A stretch of DNA of 8,548 bases from contig JALRDM010000235.1 in assembly GCA_023262195.1 (NCBI GenBank), forward strand, positions 1-8,548. Direction: 5' to 3'. The translations under genes and the position numbers were made by a program. Below, piece by piece: positions 7,071 through 8,548 of this stretch. Within the stretch, counting starts at the first letter, position 1, and each line of letters opens with the position of its first letter. The notes under the pieces were generated by a model. That model searched no databases. It was not told the origin of the DNA and worked only from the letters and a program-made list of their open reading frames with translations. The stretch is from Salibacteraceae bacterium (lineage in GTDB: Bacteria; Bacteroidota; Bacteroidia; Flavobacteriales_G; Salibacteraceae).

Positions 7071-8422
7071 TGTGCGGAATAGCTGGAATATATGGTTTGG
7101 AGTCGGTAGATCAGCCGATTGAGGTAGTTGAATCGATGGTATCGGCTATGCAGCACCGCGGCCCAGATTCCAGCGGAATCTATCAAGGAGACAATGTAGT
7201 GTTGGGGCATGCACGACTTTCTATAATTGATCTTGATGCCAAGGCGAATCAGCCTTTTACTTCTTTAGATGGTAGATACACCATCGTTTTTAACGGTGAG
7301 ATATACAACTACCAATCTTTGAGGTCACAACTGCCAGAATATGATTTTGTGACGAACTCTGATACTGAGGTATTGCTAGCGGCACTAATCAAATGGGGGA
7401 TGCCCGCGTTACAGAAAGCCAATGGCATGTTCGCGTTTGCATTATATGATCGTGCAGAGCAAAAGCTATGGCTGGCACGGGATAGAATGGGTATCAAGCC
7501 GCTATACGTGCATATTAATCAATCCACTATATCGTTTGCATCAGAGATTCGAAGCTTACTCAAGTCTGGTTTGGTGCCAAGAAAGTTAAACAGGTCTGTT
7601 CTACAAGAATATTTGCAATACCAGTGCGTTCACGATCCCGAGACGCTTATAGAAAACGTGCATATGGTCGAAGCTGGTACTTATTATGAGGTATCGGATA
7701 CGGGTGTCGGGATAGTCGAGTATTGGAAGCCTTGGCAAAATCCACACTTTGATCAAGATCCCATTCGCATCAAGAAGAATGTACGTGATCTTTTGGCCAG
7801 TAGTATTGATCGTAGGTTGGTTTCAGATGTACCCATTGGTGCATTCTTATCGGGCGGCATAGATTCGAGTATGCTGGTGGGAATAGCTTCAGAAAGACTT
7901 GGTAAGAGGATTGATACGTTTAATGTCTCTTTTAAAGAGGAAGAATTCTCAGAGGCGGCATTTGCCAGAAGGGTAGCCGCTAGGTATAAAACAAATCATC
8001 ATGAGATTAGTCTCGATACAAAGGAGTTTATGGTTGACTTGCCAGAGGCTGTGAGAAGTATTGACCATCCTTCGGGTGATGGTCCCAATTCTTGGATTGT
8101 ATCTCGAGAAACAAAAAGACAAGGTATCACGGTAGCATTGTCAGGCCTTGGCGGTGACGAGGTGTTTGGAGGTTACGATGTGTTTAAGCGAATCCCACAA
8201 ATTGCGGATCAGGCTTGGTCTCTGAGTTTTCCAAAGTTCCTTAGAAGAGTGGTGGGTGGAGTTGCCAAGTATAAATACCCTGGTATCCGTGGCAGAAAAC
8301 TTGACGAAATCATTACGGCCGATTACTTCGATTTAGAAACACTATATCCCATCTTCAGAAAGGTTCTACTTCGAAGTGAGGTTAAGAGTCTTATTGGTCA
8401 TGAACTCACAACAAATGGCTAA
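7070..8422 (+). CDS. asnB: Asparagine synthetase B-type glutamine amidotransferase, C-terminally truncated
   Basis: The N-terminal class II glutaminase domain is complete. It has the nucleophile Cys2 (MCGIAG), Arg49 in GHARLS, Asn75-Gly76-Glu77 in FNGEIYN and Asp98 in NSDTE, followed by ARDRMGIKPLY (136-146). The synthetase domain has the ATP pyrophosphatase P-loop FLSGGIDSSM (259-268) and ALSGLGGDEVFGGYD (356-370). Family members of this type are usually about 600-640 residues long, but this frame stops at 450. The C-terminal helical part of the synthetase domain, including the usual R-x-x-D-x-x-SM / RVPFLD region, is missing. In surface-polysaccharide clusters such proteins (for example WbpS-like) are thought to amidate uronic acids rather than aspartate, which is the likely role here if the protein is intact in the organism. 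Without the missing part, synthetase activity is doubtful. The last few codons (about 443-450) do not look like AsnB, so the break lies near 8395-8400. The ATG must be at 7070, because Cys2 becomes the N-terminal residue after methionine removal. Confidence 0.9.
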   Translation: MCGIAGIYGLESVDQPIEVVESMVSAMQHRGPDSSGIYQGDNVVLGHARLSIIDLDAKANQPFTSLDGRYTIVFNGEIYNYQSLRSQLPEYDFVTNSDTEVLLAALIKWGMPALQKANGMFAFALYDRAEQKLWLARDRMGIKPLYVHINQSTISFASEIRSLLKSGLVPRKLNRSVLQEYLQYQCVHDPETLIENVHMVEAGTYYEVSDTGVGIVEYWKPWQNPHFDQDPIRIKKNVRDLLASSIDRRLVSDVPIGAFLSGGIDSSMLVGIASERLGKRIDTFNVSFKEEEFSEAAFARRVAARYKTNHHEISLDTKEFMVDLPEAVRSIDHPSGDGPNSWIVSRETKRQGITVALSGLGGDEVFGGYDVFKRIPQIADQAWSLSFPKFLRRVVGGVAKYKYPGIRGRKLDEIITADYFDLETLYPIFRKVLLRSEVKSLIGHELTTNG

Positions 8423-8548
8423 ACTAGATGCAGAGTCCGGACTTGCTGATCCACAAAAACAAGCCGCAGGTGTTCAAGCCGCGGCGGCAGTTGCGGGTGT
8501 ACAAACACAAGGCGTACTAGGTGATGCAGATATTGCTCGTAACTTGGT
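8400..8548 (+). CDS. Partial open frame of unknown function, Ala/Gln-rich, open at the right edge
   Basis: An open plus-strand frame starts at ATG 8400 (or ATG 8415), overlaps the end of asnB by 23 bases in the +1 frame, and continues past the window edge (49 codons visible). The peptide is hydrophilic and rich in Ala, Gln, Gly and Val, with a run of four alanines (residues 27-30) and repeated GVQ units (residues 24-26 and 33-35). No transmembrane segment, signal peptide or catalytic motif is visible, and I do not recognise the family. By hand count the last 118 bases are about 53% GC, against about 41% in the 120 bases before 8400. Codon choice also differs (CGT, GCG, GTA), so the stretch may have a different origin. 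It could be a real downstream gene, a fragment joined by rearrangement, or foreign sequence from chimeric assembly. Confidence 0.35.
   Translation, partial: MNSQQMAKLDAESGLADPQKQAAGVQAAAAVAGVQTQGVLGDADIARNL

Noticed and set aside
847..7497. Minus-strand ORFs of 62-112 codons inside the forward genes (for example 847-1185, 1739-2035, 2232-2498, 5741-6049, 6088-6390, 6791-7048)
   Set aside because: Each lies wholly or mainly antisense to a well-supported gene with intact family motifs, and none has a recognisable domain of its own.
8423..8548. Minus-strand coding possibility at the right edge
   Set aside because: One minus-strand frame is open over much of it but gives an implausible His/Leu/Val-rich peptide, and another meets a stop. 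The plus-strand frame looks more protein-like.
1..8548. CRISPR arrays, tRNA/rRNA genes, insertion sequences, long repeats and strong hairpin terminators
   Set aside because: I looked on both strands and saw no regularly spaced repeats, no cloverleaf or rRNA-like stretch, no transposase fragment or terminal inverted repeats, and no GC hairpin followed by a T run. The genes are too tightly packed to leave room for most of these.

Overview
The window looks like part of a cell-surface polysaccharide (O-antigen, capsule or exopolysaccharide) biosynthesis locus. It is probably from a member of the Bacteroidota, possibly marine. This placement is an inference. It rests on moderate AT content, start codons without Shine-Dalgarno sequences, a perfect TAnnTTTG-type -7 element just before the first forward gene, and the kinds of proteins encoded. 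No rRNA, tRNA or other taxonomic marker is present.

Left edge (1-718): the minus strand carries a polytopic membrane protein, open to the window edge and therefore partial. It resembles the uncharacterised DUF6044/YkoS-like family. The plus-strand reading frame inside this interval is its shadow. A short divergent control region, with one or two candidate Bacteroidota promoters, separates it from the forward operon.

Forward operon (724-8422): seven genes lie on the plus strand with overlaps or gaps of at most 12 bases, so they are very probably co-transcribed. In order they are: (1) a membrane-anchored GT2 glycosyltransferase of the ArnC/GtrB type, (2) a PAPS-dependent sulfotransferase, (3) a WecE/RffA-like PLP sugar aminotransferase, (4) a GT4 glycosyltransferase, (5) an O-antigen polymerase/ligase-like membrane protein, (6) a second GT4 glycosyltransferase, and (7) an AsnB-type glutamine amidotransferase. 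A reasonable joint reading is a repeat unit containing a 4-amino-4,6-dideoxyhexose, built by the two GT4 enzymes and polymerised by the Wzy-like protein. The other genes would decorate it: sulfate from the sulfotransferase, amidation (perhaps of a uronic acid) from AsnB, and a lipid-phosphate-linked sugar from the GT2 enzyme. Flippase, initiating transferase, chain-length regulator and nucleotide-sugar synthesis genes are absent, so the locus continues outside the window or is completed elsewhere.

Right edge (about 8400-8548): the AsnB frame stops about 150 or more residues short of the usual family length. A compositionally different, alanine/glutamine-rich open frame begins across its end and runs off the window. 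This is either a real truncation/rearrangement junction or an assembly chimera at a contig end. It is the most suspicious part of the window.

I saw no clear evidence of a wholly new type of system. The most interesting points are the head-to-head GT2/polytopic-protein pair, the sulfotransferase inside a Wzy-type cluster, and the broken AsnB with foreign-looking sequence beyond it.
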